Positions 47,762 through 58,603 of a DNA stretch of 64,000 nucleotides are shown piece after piece (position 1 is the first letter of the stretch; each line of letters starts with the position of its first letter). The stretch is from Acinetobacter sp. Marseille-Q1618. Lineage in GTDB: Bacteria > Pseudomonadota > Gammaproteobacteria > Pseudomonadales > Moraxellaceae. The notes below the pieces were generated by a model. That model was not told the origin of the DNA. It searched no databases and saw only the letters and a list, made by a program, of their open reading frames with translations. Position numbers and translations under genes: made by a program. Location: positions 124,001 to 188,000 of the forward strand of contig NZ_CADDWJ010000001.1 of the NCBI RefSeq assembly GCF_902809855.1. Direction: 5' to 3'.

Positions 47762-47887
47762 TTTTTGTGCTCCTTTTTATATTTGTAGCAAAATTAATAT
47801 TTTAATTTGATTAAGTATTGAGTGAATTATATTTAAATAAAATGCGGTGAATATTATTTCTTGTAATACAATTTTAAAAAATTGAAT

Positions 47888-47917
47888 AAAAAAAGGAGAA
47901 GCTTTTCTTCTCCTTTT
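47888..47917 (-). terminator. Terminator after ruvAB
   Basis: A perfect 11-bp stem (47891-47901 with 47907-47917), which on the minus strand ends in seven T. Confidence 0.85.
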
Positions 47918-47932
47918 ACATTCAACTTGGCT

Positions 47933-48937
47933 TTAAATTTTAGGTTCAGGCGGTGTCATACCAAACTGTAAATATGCTTGATTAGTTGCAATACGCCCAC
48001 GTGCGGTACGCATTGCATAACCTTGTTGGATCAAATAGGGTTCGATCACATCTTCAAGCGTGCCTGAGTCTTCTGCCATTGCAGCCGCCAAAGCTTCTAC
48101 ACCAGCAGGCCCTCCATCAAAACGTTCGAGTAGCATAGATAAATAACGACGGTCTAAGGTATCTAAACCATCTTTATCAACATTGAGCATATCTAAGGCA
48201 CGTTGCGCCATTTCTTGGGTAACTTCACCAGTGCCTTTAACTTGGGCATAGTCACGTACACGGCGTAACAAACGATTGGCAATCCGTGGTGTACCACGTG
48301 AACGTCGTGCAACTTCGATAGAACCTTCATGGGTAATTGGGACATCCATCAAATTGGCTGAACGAGTGACGATATGCGTCAGGTCTTCAACTGAATAAAA
48401 CTCAAGTCGTTGTACAATCCCAAAACGATCGCGTAAAGGCGAAGTCAGTAGCCCAGCACGTGTAGTCGCAGCAACTAAGGTGAATGGTGGTAAGTCGAGT
48501 TTGATCGAACGTGCTGCTGGTCCTTCACCAATCATGATGTCAAGTTGGTAATCTTCCATTGCAGGGTAGAGAATTTCTTCGATCACAGGTGAAAGTCGGT
48601 GAATCTCATCAATAAATAGCACATCACCTTCTTCAAGATTGGTCAGCATCGCAGCCAAATCACCAGCACGTTCTAAAACAGGCCCTGAAGTTGATTTTAG
48701 ATTTCCACCCATTTCTCGGGCAATAATATTCGCCAAAGTGGTTTTACCTAAACCAGGAGGGCCAAAGATGAGGGTATGATCGAGTGCTTCACCACGTCCT
48801 CGTGCCGCACCGATAAAGATTTCCATTTGTTCACGTACTACAGGCTGACCAATATAGTCATCCAGTGATGTTGGGCGAATAGCACGATCAAAATGATCTT
48901 CGGGTTTTTCAGAACCACTGATTAAACGGTCTTGCAT
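47933..48937 (-). CDS. ruvB: Holliday junction helicase motor RuvB
   Basis: AAA+ ATPase of 334 residues that drives branch migration with RuvA. The Walker A is GPPGLGKTT (59-67) and the Walker [11 protein letters not shown]. The sensor segment [16 protein letters not shown] and the C-terminal winged helix ([13 protein letters not shown]) are present. It starts 12 bases after ruvA; RuvC is not in the window. Confidence 0.97.
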   Translation of the reverse strand: MQDRLISGSEKPEDHFDRAIRPTSLDDYIGQPVVREQMEIFIGAARGRGEALDHTLIFGPPGLGKTTLANIIAREMGGNLKSTSGPVLERAGDLAAMLTNLEEGDVLFIDEIHRLSPVIEEILYPAMEDYQLDIMIGEGPAARSIKLDLPPFTLVAATTRAGLLTSPLRDRFGIVQRLEFYSVEDLTHIVTRSANLMDVPITHEGSIEVARRSRGTPRIANRLLRRVRDYAQVKGTGEVTQEMAQRALDMLNVDKDGLDTLDRRYLSMLLERFDGGPAGVEALAAAMAEDSGTLEDVIEPYLIQQGYAMRTARGRIATNQAYLQFGMTPPEPKI

Positions 48938-48949
48938 GTTTGATCTATC

Positions 48950-49552
48950 TTATTTATTCATGGATTTAAGAGCTGCACGGATAATGTCACTGGCTTCTGT
49001 AAAGTCACCTTTGGCAGCATTCACCAGCTTCTGTGCTTCTAAAGGTTTATAACCTAAAGATTGTAAAGCTGCTTCAGCCTCTGCAACGGCTGAATTACCT
49101 GTAAATTGGATTTGTTCAACGGTTGAATTACTTGCAACAGTGCTTGAAGACATGGTTTTAAAACGATCACGTAACTCGATCATTAAGCGTTCAGCAGTCT
49201 TTTTGCCTACTCCTGGAACTTTAACTAAAGTATTTATATCTTCATTTTCAACAGTATGAATCAACATTTCAACACTGAGGGTAGACAGAATACCTAAGGC
49301 CATTTTAGGGCCAACGCCATTTACTTTGAGGAGTGTGCGGAAAATAGTTTTTTCTTGCTGATTTAAAAAACCATATAAGAGTTGTGCATCTTCACGAACT
49401 GCTAAATGCGTCCATAACGTTACTTTTTGAGCTTTTTGCAGTTGGCAAAAAGTTGAAAGTGGGGTGTCGATTTCATAGCCCACGCCATTTACATTTAAAA
49501 GTACAGTTGGTGCTTCTAAAGCTAAGACTTCACCAATTAGACATCCGATCAT
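48950..49552 (-). CDS. ruvA: Holliday junction protein RuvA
   Basis: DNA-junction binding protein of 200 residues. An N-terminal OB fold (about 1-63) is followed by two helix-hairpin-helix motifs (LLKVNGVGPKMALGIL and LVKVPGVGKKTAERLM) and a C-terminal RuvB-binding domain (about 145-200). First gene of ruvAB. Confidence 0.97.
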   Translation of the reverse strand: MIGCLIGEVLALEAPTVLLNVNGVGYEIDTPLSTFCQLQKAQKVTLWTHLAVREDAQLLYGFLNQQEKTIFRTLLKVNGVGPKMALGILSTLSVEMLIHTVENEDINTLVKVPGVGKKTAERLMIELRDRFKTMSSSTVASNSTVEQIQFTGNSAVAEAEAALQSLGYKPLEAQKLVNAAKGDFTEASDIIRAALKSMNK

Positions 49553-49674
49553 TGCATATGTTCACTTATTTTGTTCATGGTTGAATAGTAGTTGCCATTT
49601 GCTCTAAACGCAAAAGTGCTTTGAGGATTTCTTGTAGATTTGATCTAAGCAACAGGTGATTTTTGATGATTTAC

Positions 49675-50034
49675 CTAACTATGATCAATGGTTCTGATCG
49701 TTAATATTTGCTCGGGATGGTGCTGTAAATAATAAATTTGATCAAGTTGAATAAGTTTAAAGTCTAACCAATGCCCATCTTTTACAGCGTGTTTAATATT
49801 TGAAATCAAAAAAGGCAAAAGATCAGAGCATTTAACCTGATAATAATTGATTAGCGAATCTAATTGTTCAGTCATTAGCTCGAGTTTATTGTTGCGTTCT
49901 AATCTAAAAATGTAATCTACAAGTTGATGAGCACTGCTATGGATGAATAAATAATGAATAAGATGTTTGGAAGGATTGGCTTCTATAGATAAATATTTTT
50001 GATAATCAATTGTATAAATACTAGTACTAATCAT
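49675..50034 (-). CDS. Hypothetical protein, 119 residues
   Basis: Not recognised. It is soluble and helical, with many Ile, Leu, His and Tyr residues. AGGAAT lies seven bases before ATG, which supports a real gene. It lies between the dGTPase-like gene and ruvAB, all on the same strand, with gaps of about 97 and 122 bases. No signal peptide or known motif is seen. Confidence 0.55.
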   Translation of the reverse strand: MISTSIYTIDYQKYLSIEANPSKHLIHYLFIHSSAHQLVDYIFRLERNNKLELMTEQLDSLINYYQVKCSDLLPFLISNIKHAVKDGHWLDFKLIQLDQIYYLQHHPEQILTIRTIDHS

Positions 50035-50131
50035 TGAATATTCCTATTATTTGGATTGACTCATTTATTACAGAATTTAAGCAATTACAGATTGTTTGAT
50101 CCCAGTCATCAACATTAAAAAATGATGAATG

Positions 50132-51472
50132 TTAAAAGAAACCAACCTTATTGCCTTGTAACTCTTGCGCCAAGTTATACGCTTGATGATCTGAAAACTT
50201 ACTGACAATATCTAAAACTTGCATAATATTGTCATAATGATCATCACTAAAACGTGCGCCAAAACGCTCTAAAATCGACATTAAACGCCCATCTTTAAAA
50301 CTCAAAGCTTTATTGGGGGTAGTCAGCGGAATAAAAGCATCTAAAATATGTTGTAAACTTTGATGCGCAATAATTTCCAAGCCTGATTTTTGCGGATGCT
50401 CAAAGATTTTTTCACGTGCTAAGTTTTTTGCACGATCAATTCCAATCTCAATATCAGCTGAACAGTATTGTAAAAGAGAGCCTTTGAGTTGACCTGAAAT
50501 AATCTGAAAATGATGTTTAGCAAATGCTGTAGTAACCTCATCGACCAAACGCTTCATGACACGACCACGTAAAGCTGCAATTTTTTGTTGCCATGTTGTG
50601 AAAGGCATATTCAACTCTTCAGGAACGCCATAATCGCCAATTAAATTGAGGAAAATAGGTTCAACCTCTTCATAGCTCAGCATATTTAAAATAATGCCAT
50701 CTTCAAGGTCAATCAGCGCATAACACATGTCATCGGCTGCTTCTAAAAGATAAGTCAAAGGATGACGACACCAATGGTACTCACCGAGTTGAATCAGTCC
50801 AAGCTGTTCTGCGATTTGTTGTAAAATATCTTTTTCTGCTTGATAACAACCAAACTTTGCACGTTGACTTGCTGGAGTATTCCCTTGAGATTCAATGGTT
50901 TTTGATAACCATGGATACTTGAGATAAGCACCTAAGGTGGCATAAGTTAAACGCATACCGCCATCGTTGGGATGATAATCAATTTTGGTGAGTAATCTTA
51001 AGCCTTGCGCATTGCCTTCAAACTGACGAACATCAGCTTGTTGTTCTGGGCTTAAATCTTTTAAAAAATCGGTATGTGATGCATCATCAAACCATTCTCG
51101 AATCGCATATTCACCAGCATGTCCGAAAGGTGGGTTGCCGATATCATGGGCTAAACAAGCCGCTTGAATAATCGCTCCGACATCAGCAGGGGTAATCCAA
51201 ATCGGCAATTCACTTTGAATTTTTTCTGCCGCAAGCATCCCGAGTGAACGTCCAATACATGACACCTCTAAAGAGTGGGTCAAGCGTGTGTGAATACCAT
51301 CGTGTTGTGTGAGTGGATGAACTTGGGTTTTACGATTCAGTTGTCTAAAACTTTGCGAAAATATGATACGGTCATAATCTTTATGAAATGGGCTACGTGC
51401 CTGTTCGGTACTTTGTTTTTTACGACCAATACGAACTGTGGAGAGCAGTTCTAACCAACGCATTTGAGTCAT
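50132..51472 (-). CDS. dgt: dGTPase-like HD-domain triphosphohydrolase
   Basis: HD-superfamily enzyme of 446 residues, probably a deoxynucleoside triphosphate triphosphohydrolase that releases deoxynucleoside and tripolyphosphate. The HD motif is split as HTRLTHSLEVSCIGR (first His) and CLAHDIGNPPFGHAGE (HD pair). YDRIIFSQSFRQLNRKTQV is the usual N-terminal segment. The length is close to the long (Dgt-like) class. It controls dNTP pools; relatives also restrict phage growth by depleting dNTPs, but nothing here shows that role. Confidence 0.88.
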   Translation of the reverse strand: MTQMRWLELLSTVRIGRKKQSTEQARSPFHKDYDRIIFSQSFRQLNRKTQVHPLTQHDGIHTRLTHSLEVSCIGRSLGMLAAEKIQSELPIWITPADVGAIIQAACLAHDIGNPPFGHAGEYAIREWFDDASHTDFLKDLSPEQQADVRQFEGNAQGLRLLTKIDYHPNDGGMRLTYATLGAYLKYPWLSKTIESQGNTPASQRAKFGCYQAEKDILQQIAEQLGLIQLGEYHWCRHPLTYLLEAADDMCYALIDLEDGIILNMLSYEEVEPIFLNLIGDYGVPEELNMPFTTWQQKIAALRGRVMKRLVDEVTTAFAKHHFQIISGQLKGSLLQYCSADIEIGIDRAKNLAREKIFEHPQKSGLEIIAHQSLQHILDAFIPLTTPNKALSFKDGRLMSILERFGARFSDDHYDNIMQVLDIVSKFSDHQAYNLAQELQGNKVGFF

Positions 51473-51667
51473 TTAGCATTATTCTGTGATTGCTTGTTTG
51501 CATCATGCCAAATTTATAACTAAATCACTAGAGCAGGGCGACATAAGTTGACGAATTATATAAGAAAGTAAAACAGATAAAAAATAAACCAATTTAAAAT
51601 GAGTAAAATATAATCATGTCCTTTTAATTATATTCTGCTCATTCAAATTTAAAAAATAATTATACAT

Positions 51668-51877
51668 TTATGATTCTGATTGTGGCATATGTTCAGATTC
51701 TATTTGTGATTCTTTCATACATTTTAAAGTGCAGTAAGTATTATTGGCATAAGTTGCTAAAGGACCATCATAATTAGGGTCAATTTCATTTTCTTGCATA
51801 AGCTCTGTACAGGTGCTGCAACGCTCGATAATGTTCGCTGATACATCTTCAAATGTTGATGGAATGGTTTTAGACAT
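51668..51877 (-). CDS. Small Cys-rich protein with zinc-ribbon-like pairs
   Basis: Protein of 69 residues with CSTC and, 29 residues later, CTLKC. Two Cys pairs fit a zinc-binding knuckle or ribbon. The protein is acidic, soluble and without a signal peptide. ATG at 51877 (MSKTIPS) is chosen because it begins the conserved-looking part; an in-frame ATG at 51910 adds 11 residues. Function is unknown. Confidence 0.6.
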   Translation of the reverse strand: MSKTIPSTFEDVSANIIERCSTCTELMQENEIDPNYDGPLATYANNTYCTLKCMKESQIESEHMPQSES

Positions 51878-52150
51878 AGGGATAGCTCTTTTAGACAGGG
51901 TAAAACACATATGTATTTTAAGGGTTTGATTATATGCTGAAACGATATAAAAATGTCATAGAAATTATTGTATTAAAAAATAAATGGTCATCTATTTATC
52001 GAAAATCTTAATGTTGTTTTGAATACTTCATATTTTGAAATGTGAGTTTTGAATGCCTAAAATTTTAAGGAGAAGCAGTAAGAGTAAGAAGAGTTAATTT
52101 TTAAGATCCTAAAGTTTGAAGGGTATTCACATTAATATTAACAAAACACC

Positions 52151-52273
52151 TCAGACCTGTTTATCAGATTCATCACTAACATTCCCAAAAAAATCAGCAT
52201 TTTGAGACTGTTTAATCAGTCCTTCTTCGCTTGTATCTAGATATTGATAAATGAACGATATAAAAATCTGTTA
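52151..52273 (-). pseudogene. Coding-like tail fragment in the 482-bp gap
   Basis: Forty stop-free codons read YQYLDTSEEGLIKQSQN and FFGNVSDESDKQV before TGA. The composition is like a real acidic C-terminus, but there is a stop just upstream and no start. It looks like the end of a lost gene. I see no other feature in 51878-52359. Confidence 0.4.
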
Positions 52274-52359
52274 TTTGTTGCTTTGGCTAGGTAACAAAAC
52301 TAAGTCGCTTTTTATTTATTTGTTTTTAAAATAAATATTGTGAATATGAGGTCTATTTT

Positions 52360-53391
52360 ATGAAAGCTGTAAAACAAATTTCCGCATTGACATTATCTTG
52401 CCTTTTTATTTTAAGCGGTTGTAGTACATTGAATACAGCATCTACACAGTCAACTGTAGAGCAAAAATCCGTTGTGAGATCAACTTTGGATGCTAATCTG
52501 ATGATGCAGCATTTAAAAGAGTTTCAGCGTATTGCGACAGAAAATGGTGGCAATCGAGCAGTAGGAACTGATGGCGGTCAAGCTTCTGCGCAATATATTT
52601 TAGATCAAGTTAAAAAAGCCAATCACTCGGTGCAAATGCTTCCTTTTGAAAATCGTGAAAAAACCATTGGGCAAAATATTATTGTTGAAATTGCAGGTGA
52701 ATCTAAGGAAAGTGCAATTATTGTAGGTACGCATTATGATTCTGTAAAAATGGGACCCGGTATTAATGACAACGCTTCTGGTGTAGCTTTGGTTCTAGAG
52801 TTAATGAATACTTATGCAACACAAAAAATAAAACCTAAACACACTTTATATTTGGCATTTTGGGACTCAGAAGAAGTGGGTATTGCGGGTTCGCAAGCAT
52901 TTGTAAAACAGTTATCTGATGAAAAGCTTAAAGCGATTCAGGCATATATTAATGTTGATATGGTCGGCACAAAAAATCCTGAAATCTTGATTGCAGATGC
53001 AGATAAGTCTTCTGTGGTTGAGATGGAAAAGATGCTGAAAGAACGGGGCATGCAAGAAGCTGACTATAAACCGCTACTAGATAGTTTAAAAACCGTGCCA
53101 AGTCACAGTGGGGATTTGGCATTGGAAAATACTTTAAAAGCTTTTTTTCAAGCTAAAAATCTTAAAATTAAAGAAGATGTTTCTACACTGACAGCAAGTG
53201 ATACAGCACCGTTTTTAGGTAAAGTTCCTGTGGCTTCCATTATTTTGTTTAATGAGCAGTTAAAGGGCAATGAGCTTGAATTTGCGCCATGCTATCACAA
53301 GGCATGTGATACGCTTGAACAGATTGATCCAAATTCTTTGAGTTTGGCAGGTGAAGCAGTTTTACACTTATTGAAAACATTAGATAAGTAG
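52360..53391 (+). CDS. M28 family metallopeptidase lipoprotein
   Basis: Zinc aminopeptidase-like lipoprotein of 343 residues. The lipobox ILSGC gives Cys21. Zinc-site residues are visible: His125 in GTHYDS, Asp137 in NDNASG, Glu171-Glu172 in WDSEEVG, Asp200 in NVDMVG and a C-terminal His in CYHKACDT. The fold is the M28 core without extra domains. It probably trims peptides at the outer membrane or periplasm. Start and ribosome site (ATATGAGG) are clear. It is a single gene, followed by a 12-bp inverted repeat. Confidence 0.87.
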   Translation: MKAVKQISALTLSCLFILSGCSTLNTASTQSTVEQKSVVRSTLDANLMMQHLKEFQRIATENGGNRAVGTDGGQASAQYILDQVKKANHSVQMLPFENREKTIGQNIIVEIAGESKESAIIVGTHYDSVKMGPGINDNASGVALVLELMNTYATQKIKPKHTLYLAFWDSEEVGIAGSQAFVKQLSDEKLKAIQAYINVDMVGTKNPEILIADADKSSVVEMEKMLKERGMQEADYKPLLDSLKTVPSHSGDLALENTLKAFFQAKNLKIKEDVSTLTASDTAPFLGKVPVASIILFNEQLKGNELEFAPCYHKACDTLEQIDPNSLSLAGEAVLHLLKTLDK

Positions 53392-53448
53392 TAGTTAAAA
53401 TTTAGTATTTTGAATACCATTTTAAATTTTAATGTTATGAAATTCCTG

Positions 53449-53485
53449 ACATAACTGACTTTGTATTTCCCAGAGTCAGTTATGT
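53449..53485 (+). terminator. 12-bp inverted repeat after the M28 gene
   Basis: A perfect stem (53449-53460 with 53474-53485) and a 13-base loop. The following TCTCTCTT is a weak T-run, so it is a possible terminator. The rest of the gap before purL (53392-53800) shows no gene and no purine riboswitch I could recognise. Confidence 0.55.
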
Positions 53486-53800
53486 TCTCTCTTATTGTAG
53501 CTAAAATTCGTCCAAATCTTGGGAAGTTAAATAGCTCAAGTTTTTTAAACTACTGTAGATCGTTGTTTTATTGCTTTGGAAATAAGCTGAGCAAAAGTTA
53601 AAATATTCTCTAAAAATTATTTGTTACTAATCATGTTTGAACTTGAAAGTCAAAGTAAATAGAGCATTTAAAACAAAGAAATCTTAAATTTTTCAGCCAG
53701 ACATGACTAGCTGAAAATGCGCTTTCACAGTAGAATATGCGCTCTCTTCAAGTCACATTGCGGTAGGTTGTTAAAATCTGCCCGTGGAGCCAAAAACAGC

Positions 53801-56800
53801 ATGTTTATCATTGCCGGTGCACCCGCACACTCTTCTTTTAAGCAAACACAACTATTAACACGTTTATCGTCTATCAGTTCTGTTCAATCAATAGAAAGCC
53901 AATGGGTCTATCTGTTTGACCAAGCGCTCAGCGAGCAACAACAGCAATCTGCTTTACAGCTTTTAAATGATGGCGCATCGTTTGAAGTACGTCAGGCTGC
54001 AAATGACGAAGTGCAAGTTTTAGTGACACCACGTGTCGGTACAATTTCACCGTGGTCATCAAAAGCGACCGATATTTTTGCCAATTGTAATACGCCTGTA
54101 CACCGCCTAGAACGCGGTGTTTTGTTTACTTTAAAGGGTATTTCTGAAGTTTCAGATGCGGTAAAGCAAGTTTTACATGACCGCATGACCGAAAGCGTGT
54201 TCAACCAAATCGAAGACGCAGCAGCATTATTTTTAGAGACAGAACCAAAACCTTTAAATTCAATTGATATTTTAGGTCAAGGTAAAGAAGCTTTGGTAAA
54301 AGCCAATTCTGAGTTTGGTTTTGCTTTGTCTGATCAAGAAATTGATTATTTAACAGATGCTTTTACTAAAATGGGACGCAATCCGCATGACATCGAGTTA
54401 ATGATGTTTGCGCAAGCCAACTCTGAGCATTGCCGTCATAAAATCTTTGGTTCTGAATGGACAATTGATGGTGAAGTGCAACCATTGTCATTGTTCCAAA
54501 TGATTAAAAATACTTATAAAGAATCACCGACAGACGTATTGTCAGCATATAAAGACAATGCGTCGGTGATTGTTGGCTTTGATACACAACGTTTTTATCC
54601 GAAAAAAGACGAAGAAACGGGTCATCACGTTTATAAATATAAGAGCCAAGCTGCGCATATCTTGATGAAAGTGGAAACGCATAACCATCCAACAGCGATT
54701 GCGCCATTTGCAGGTGCGGCAACTGGTTCGGGCGGTGAGATTCGTGACGAAGGTGCAACAGGTCGTGGTGGTAAACCTAAAGCGGGTTTAACAGGTTTCA
54801 CGGTTTCTAATTTAAATATTCCTGGTTTTGAACAGCCTTGGGAAGAAAATTACGGCAAACCATCTCGTATGGCATCACCACTTCAAATTATGATTGAAGG
54901 GCCATTGGGCGGGGCTGCATTTAACAACGAATTTGGTCGTCCTGCTTTAAACGGGTATTTCCGTACTTTTGAACAAAACGTCAATGGTGATGTAAAAGGT
55001 TTCCATAAACCGATCATGATTGCAGGTGGTTACGGTAACATTCGTCCAGATCACGTTGAAAAAGATGCAATCCAACCGGGCGATTTACTCATCGTATTGG
55101 GTGGTCCTGCCATGCTGATTGGTTTAGGTGGTGGTGCAGCATCTTCTGTAGATAGCGGTAAATTGGGTGAGAACCTAGACTTTGCTTCTGTGCAACGTGA
55201 AAATCCTGAAATGGAACGCCGTTGTCAAGAAGTCATTGACGCATGTTGGCGTATGGAAGACCACAACCCAATCGTATCTGTGCATGACGTAGGTGCAGGT
55301 GGTATTTCCAATGCGATGCCTGAGTTGGTCAATGATCATGAACTTGGCGCAGTGCTTGACCTTCGTAAGATTCCATCGCTTGAGCCGGGCATGTCTCCTA
55401 TGGAGATCTGGTCAAACGAAGCGCAAGAGCGTTATGTGTTGGCAATCCGTCCATCTTCATTAGAATTATTTGAATCATTATGCGCACGTGAGCGTTGTCC
55501 GTTTGCAGTATTGGGTGAAGCAACAGAAGCACGTCATTTAACGGTTAATGATCCATTATTTGACAACAAAGCTGTCGATATGCCAATGCAAGTCATGCTA
55601 GGTGGTACACCACGCATGAGCCGTTCATATGAAACAATTGAACGTAAAGGTGATGATTTTACAGCAGCAAAAGTGACGGATTTAAAAGATGCGATTTACC
55701 GTGTTCTGAAAAATCCAACAGTTGCTTCTAAATCTTTCTTGATCACCATTGGTGACCGTTCAATCACAGGGATGGTAGCGCGTGATCAGTTTGTAGGTCG
55801 CTGGCAGGTTCCTGTTGCCGATGCGGCGGTAACTACTACAAGTTTAGTGGGTTATACAGGTGAAGCAATGGCAATGGGTGAGCGTCCACCTGTCGCATTG
55901 TTAAATCCTGCTGCTTCTGCACGTTTATCGGTTGCAGAGTCGATCACCAATATTATGTCTGCAAAAATCGAGCAAATCAGTAACATTAAATTGTCTGCAA
56001 ACTGGATGGCAGCAGCAGGTCAGAAAGGTGAAGACCAAGCATTATTCGAGGGTGTAAAAGCCATCGGTATGGAAATGTGTCCTGCACTTGGTATTGCTAT
56101 TCCAGTGGGTAAAGACTCACTCTCAATGCGTACTACTTGGAATGATGAAGGTCAAGACAAGTCAGTGACTTCTCCAATGTCAGGCGTGATCACAGCATTT
56201 GCACCAGTGACTGATGTACGTAAAACCTTAACTCCAGAATTGAAAAATGAAGATTCAGTTTTAGTTCGCATTGATTTGTCGAAAGGTCAGTTCCGTTTAG
56301 GTGGTTCGATCTTAGCGCAAGTATATAAAGCGATCGGTTCCGTAACACCTGACGTAGATAGCTTTGACGATTTCAAAGACTTCTTTGCATTGGTCCAAGA
56401 TTGGAATAATCGTGGCTTAATCCAAGCCTATCACGATATTGGTGATGGTGGTTTACTCGCAACTGTTGTAGAAATGATGTTTGCTTCACGTTTAGGTGTA
56501 GCGCTTGAAGACCAATCTACTGAAAGCTTATTCGCTGAAGAAATTGGCGCAGTTTTACAAATTTCTAAAGCAGATTGGGCAGCATTGGCAGATGAAGTTG
56601 CAGCATCAAGCTTAAAAGATGCCATTGCAGTTGTGGGTACAGTAAATGATTCAGACAAATTGTCTGTAAATGGTTTAAGTTTAGATCGTGCTGAATTACA
56701 GCAAGCATGGACTGAAGTATCACATCAAATCCAGCGTTTACGTGACAATGTTGAAACAGCAGATCAAGAATTTGCCTTAATTACCGATAAATCTCATGTG

Positions 56801-57637
56801 GGTTTAATCGCCAAAGCAACTTTTGATTTGAATGAACCAATTGAAGCACCATACATCAATGAACGCCGTCCAAACATGGTGATTTTACGTGAACAAGGCG
56901 TAAATGGTCATGTAGAAATGGCTGCAGCATTTGATAAAGTGGGCTTCAATACTGTTGACGTTCACATGAGTGACTTACTTGCAGGACGCATTGACCTTGA
57001 TGATTTTGAAGGTCTGGTAGCATGTGGTGGCTTCTCTTATGGTGATGTCTTAGGTGCAGGTGGTGGCTGGGCAAAATCAGTGTTGTTCAATCCAAAACTT
57101 CGTGACCAATTTGAGAAATTCTTTAACCGTGATGAAACATTCTCACTTGGTATCTGTAATGGTTGTCAAATGTTGTCACAGCTTGCACCATTGATTCCGG
57201 GAGCAGAAAACTGGCCACGTTTCCATCGCAATACCTCTGAAATGTTTGAAGCGCGTGCAGTAAACGTTCGTGTGGAAAAATCAAATTCAGTATTGCTCGA
57301 AGGGATGGAGGGTTCGATTCTTCCGATTGCGGTAGCACATGGTGAAGGGCGTGTGGTTGCACGTGCAGAAAACTTGACTGCTTTAAATGCTGGTGATCAA
57401 GTGATCCTGCGTTATGTTGACAGTCAAGGTAATCCAACGCAACATTATCCAATGAACCCGAATGGTTCTCCTGAAGCAATTTCAGGTGTAACTTCAAAAG
57501 ATGGTCGTGCAACGATTATGATGCCGCATCCTGAACGTAACTTCCGTGCTATTCAGCATTCTTGGAAGCCTGAAGAATGGACTGAAGATGGTGCATGGCT
57601 GCGCATGTTCCGTAATGCCCGTAAATTTATTGGTTGA
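53801..57637 (+). CDS. purL: Phosphoribosylformylglycinamidine synthase
   Basis: Large purine enzyme of 1278 residues that turns FGAR and glutamine into FGAM with ATP. The N-terminal domain (about 1-160), two ATP-binding AIRS-like halves (for example [14 protein letters not shown] and [17 protein letters not shown]), and a C-terminal class I glutaminase domain (about 1030-1278) with [12 protein letters not shown] (catalytic Cys) and [10 protein letters not shown] (His, Glu) are in order. E. coli PurL is 1295. Open frame begins at 53717, but ATG at 53801 (MFIIAGAP) has GGAG upstream and fits the family start. A terminator follows. Confidence 0.97.
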   Translation: MFIIAGAPAHSSFKQTQLLTRLSSISSVQSIESQWVYLFDQALSEQQQQSALQLLNDGASFEVRQAANDEVQVLVTPRVGTISPWSSKATDIFANCNTPVHRLERGVLFTLKGISEVSDAVKQVLHDRMTESVFNQIEDAAALFLETEPKPLNSIDILGQGKEALVKANSEFGFALSDQEIDYLTDAFTKMGRNPHDIELMMFAQANSEHCRHKIFGSEWTIDGEVQPLSLFQMIKNTYKESPTDVLSAYKDNASVIVGFDTQRFYPKKDEETGHHVYKYKSQAAHILMKVETHNHPTAIAPFAGAATGSGGEIRDEGATGRGGKPKAGLTGFTVSNLNIPGFEQPWEENYGKPSRMASPLQIMIEGPLGGAAFNNEFGRPALNGYFRTFEQNVNGDVKGFHKPIMIAGGYGNIRPDHVEKDAIQPGDLLIVLGGPAMLIGLGGGAASSVDSGKLGENLDFASVQRENPEMERRCQEVIDACWRMEDHNPIVSVHDVGAGGISNAMPELVNDHELGAVLDLRKIPSLEPGMSPMEIWSNEAQERYVLAIRPSSLELFESLCARERCPFAVLGEATEARHLTVNDPLFDNKAVDMPMQVMLGGTPRMSRSYETIERKGDDFTAAKVTDLKDAIYRVLKNPTVASKSFLITIGDRSITGMVARDQFVGRWQVPVADAAVTTTSLVGYTGEAMAMGERPPVALLNPAASARLSVAESITNIMSAKIEQISNIKLSANWMAAAGQKGEDQALFEGVKAIGMEMCPALGIAIPVGKDSLSMRTTWNDEGQDKSVTSPMSGVITAFAPVTDVRKTLTPELKNEDSVLVRIDLSKGQFRLGGSILAQVYKAIGSVTPDVDSFDDFKDFFALVQDWNNRGLIQAYHDIGDGGLLATVVEMMFASRLGVALEDQSTESLFAEEIGAVLQISKADWAALADEVAASSLKDAIAVVGTVNDSDKLSVNGLSLDRAELQQAWTEVSHQIQRLRDNVETADQEFALITDKSHVGLIAKATFDLNEPIEAPYINERRPNMVILREQGVNGHVEMAAAFDKVGFNTVDVHMSDLLAGRIDLDDFEGLVACGGFSYGDVLGAGGGWAKSVLFNPKLRDQFEKFFNRDETFSLGICNGCQMLSQLAPLIPGAENWPRFHRNTSEMFEARAVNVRVEKSNSVLLEGMEGSILPIAVAHGEGRVVARAENLTALNAGDQVILRYVDSQGNPTQHYPMNPNGSPEAISGVTSKDGRATIMMPHPERNFRAIQHSWKPEEWTEDGAWLRMFRNARKFIG

Positions 57638-57664
57638 TTGATGATTTTCAATGCCAAATAGAAG

Positions 57665-57686
57665 AAGCCCCGAAAGGGGCTTTTTA
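57665..57686 (+). terminator. Terminator after purL
   Basis: AAGCCCC, a GAAA loop, GGGGCTT, then T-run (57665-57685). Confidence 0.88.
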
Positions 57687-57764
57687 GTTTATGATCATAA
57701 AAATATTAAAAATTTGAATACATGAAAAAAAGATTGTTGAATGTAATACCAATCAATAAAAGTT

Positions 57765-57923
57765 TTATAATATATTTTTGGAGTCATTTTCTCTGCTTCC
57801 AATTATAAGCTGAGACGCGAAAACGTCATCCGCAATTGTCTGAGGCAGCACTACCAATGATTGGTCATGTTTTTGCAATACATCAATCAATTTGCGGTAT
57901 TTGTCGAGTTTTGCGGATGACAA
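57765..57923 (-). CDS. Candidate small protein, 52 residues, in a repeat-rich spacer
   Basis: A stop-free minus-strand frame starts at TTG and has AGTAGG eight bases before it. It reads MSSAKLDKYRKLIDVLQKHD and continues LVVLPQTIADDVFASQL, which looks like coding sequence: a helix, then a mixed tail. It lies inside a region with inverted repeats and overlaps one, so it may be part of a dispersed element or a gene fragment and not an expressed gene. Confidence 0.35.
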   Translation of the reverse strand: MSSAKLDKYRKLIDVLQKHDQSLVVLPQTIADDVFASQLIIGSRENDSKNIL

Positions 57924-57957
57924 TGGTTTTGCCTACTTTTGTCGAAACAAAAGTAGG
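57825..57957. repeat. Structured repeat block between purL and the orphan gene
   Basis: Two perfect inverted pairs: GTCATCCGCAA (57825-57835) with TTGCGGATGAC (57911-57921), and CCTACTTTTGT (57932-57942) with ACAAAAGTAGG (57947-57957) closed by a CGAA tetraloop. The second pair is a motif I associate with intergenic repeats of Acinetobacter. Composition differs from neighbours. The gap 57638-58028 holds this and the 52-residue frame only. Confidence 0.55.
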
Positions 57958-58028
57958 TCGAGCCGAAGGCTAGTCCCTAAATACAAACTTTAGATGTAAG
58001 ACTCCGCCAAAAACAAACCACTTATATT

Positions 58029-58499
58029 ATGTTATTTTCCAAGAATGGTATAACAGGTATCATTTTAGATAAATTTACCAATCGGTATCATGAATATGGT
58101 AATTTTTGGGCTATAGGTGTGCTTTATACACATGCAAGGCATTTAAATCGTTCAGGTTTCATATTTAACTTATTAGATGAAAATTATATTGAGAACGATG
58201 TCTTTTTGGGGAAAGTACATTTGAAATTTATTCAATATTTAGAACATTATTTGAAAATTCATAATAAATCCAAGCAAGATTTAACTGCTGCCATAATCAA
58301 AATTCAGTTTGATAAAAATCATCTCCTAAGATCCACAACTTTATACGGTGATTACTTTACCGTTCAGGTAGAACTTATAGATTGTAAAGATATAAAATTT
58401 TTCCAAGAATCTGATGGTTATTGTTTTCCTCATACTCAATGGATTCAGCAAAGAAAGTTGATTGATGCATTGTCATTAGAAGAAAAGCAATTTTATTGA
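58029..58499 (+). CDS. AT-rich orphan protein, 156 residues
   Basis: Not recognised. Soluble, basic and aromatic-rich, with a possible helix-strand mix (GITGIILDKFTNRYHEYG, then KVHLKFIQYLEHYLKIHN). No signal peptide or membrane helix is seen. Base composition is AT-rich. It stands between the repeat block and a convergent unknown operon, so it could be an accessory gene brought in with the repeats. The ribosome site before its ATG is weak. Confidence 0.55.
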   Translation: MLFSKNGITGIILDKFTNRYHEYGNFWAIGVLYTHARHLNRSGFIFNLLDENYIENDVFLGKVHLKFIQYLEHYLKIHNKSKQDLTAAIIKIQFDKNHLLRSTTLYGDYFTVQVELIDCKDIKFFQESDGYCFPHTQWIQQRKLIDALSLEEKQFY

Positions 58500-58603
58500 G
58501 ATATGCTCTAAATATTTATTTAATGGTAAAGATTATTACATTAAAAAACGGATATGATTTGATCATGATCGCATTATAAAAAAACTATTTGAGCTTTTAA
58601 AAA

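Noticed and set aside
50132..51472. dGTPase-like gene as part of a defence island
   Set aside because: Neighbours are ruvAB and small unknown genes; nothing else suggests defence, so a housekeeping role is more likely.
53392..53800. Purine riboswitch upstream of purL
   Set aside because: No conserved three-helix core or T-box like element could be recognised; only a simple stem-loop is present.
53717..53800. Longer N-terminus for PurL
   Set aside because: The 28 extra residues are not family-like, and ATG at 53801 has a ribosome site.
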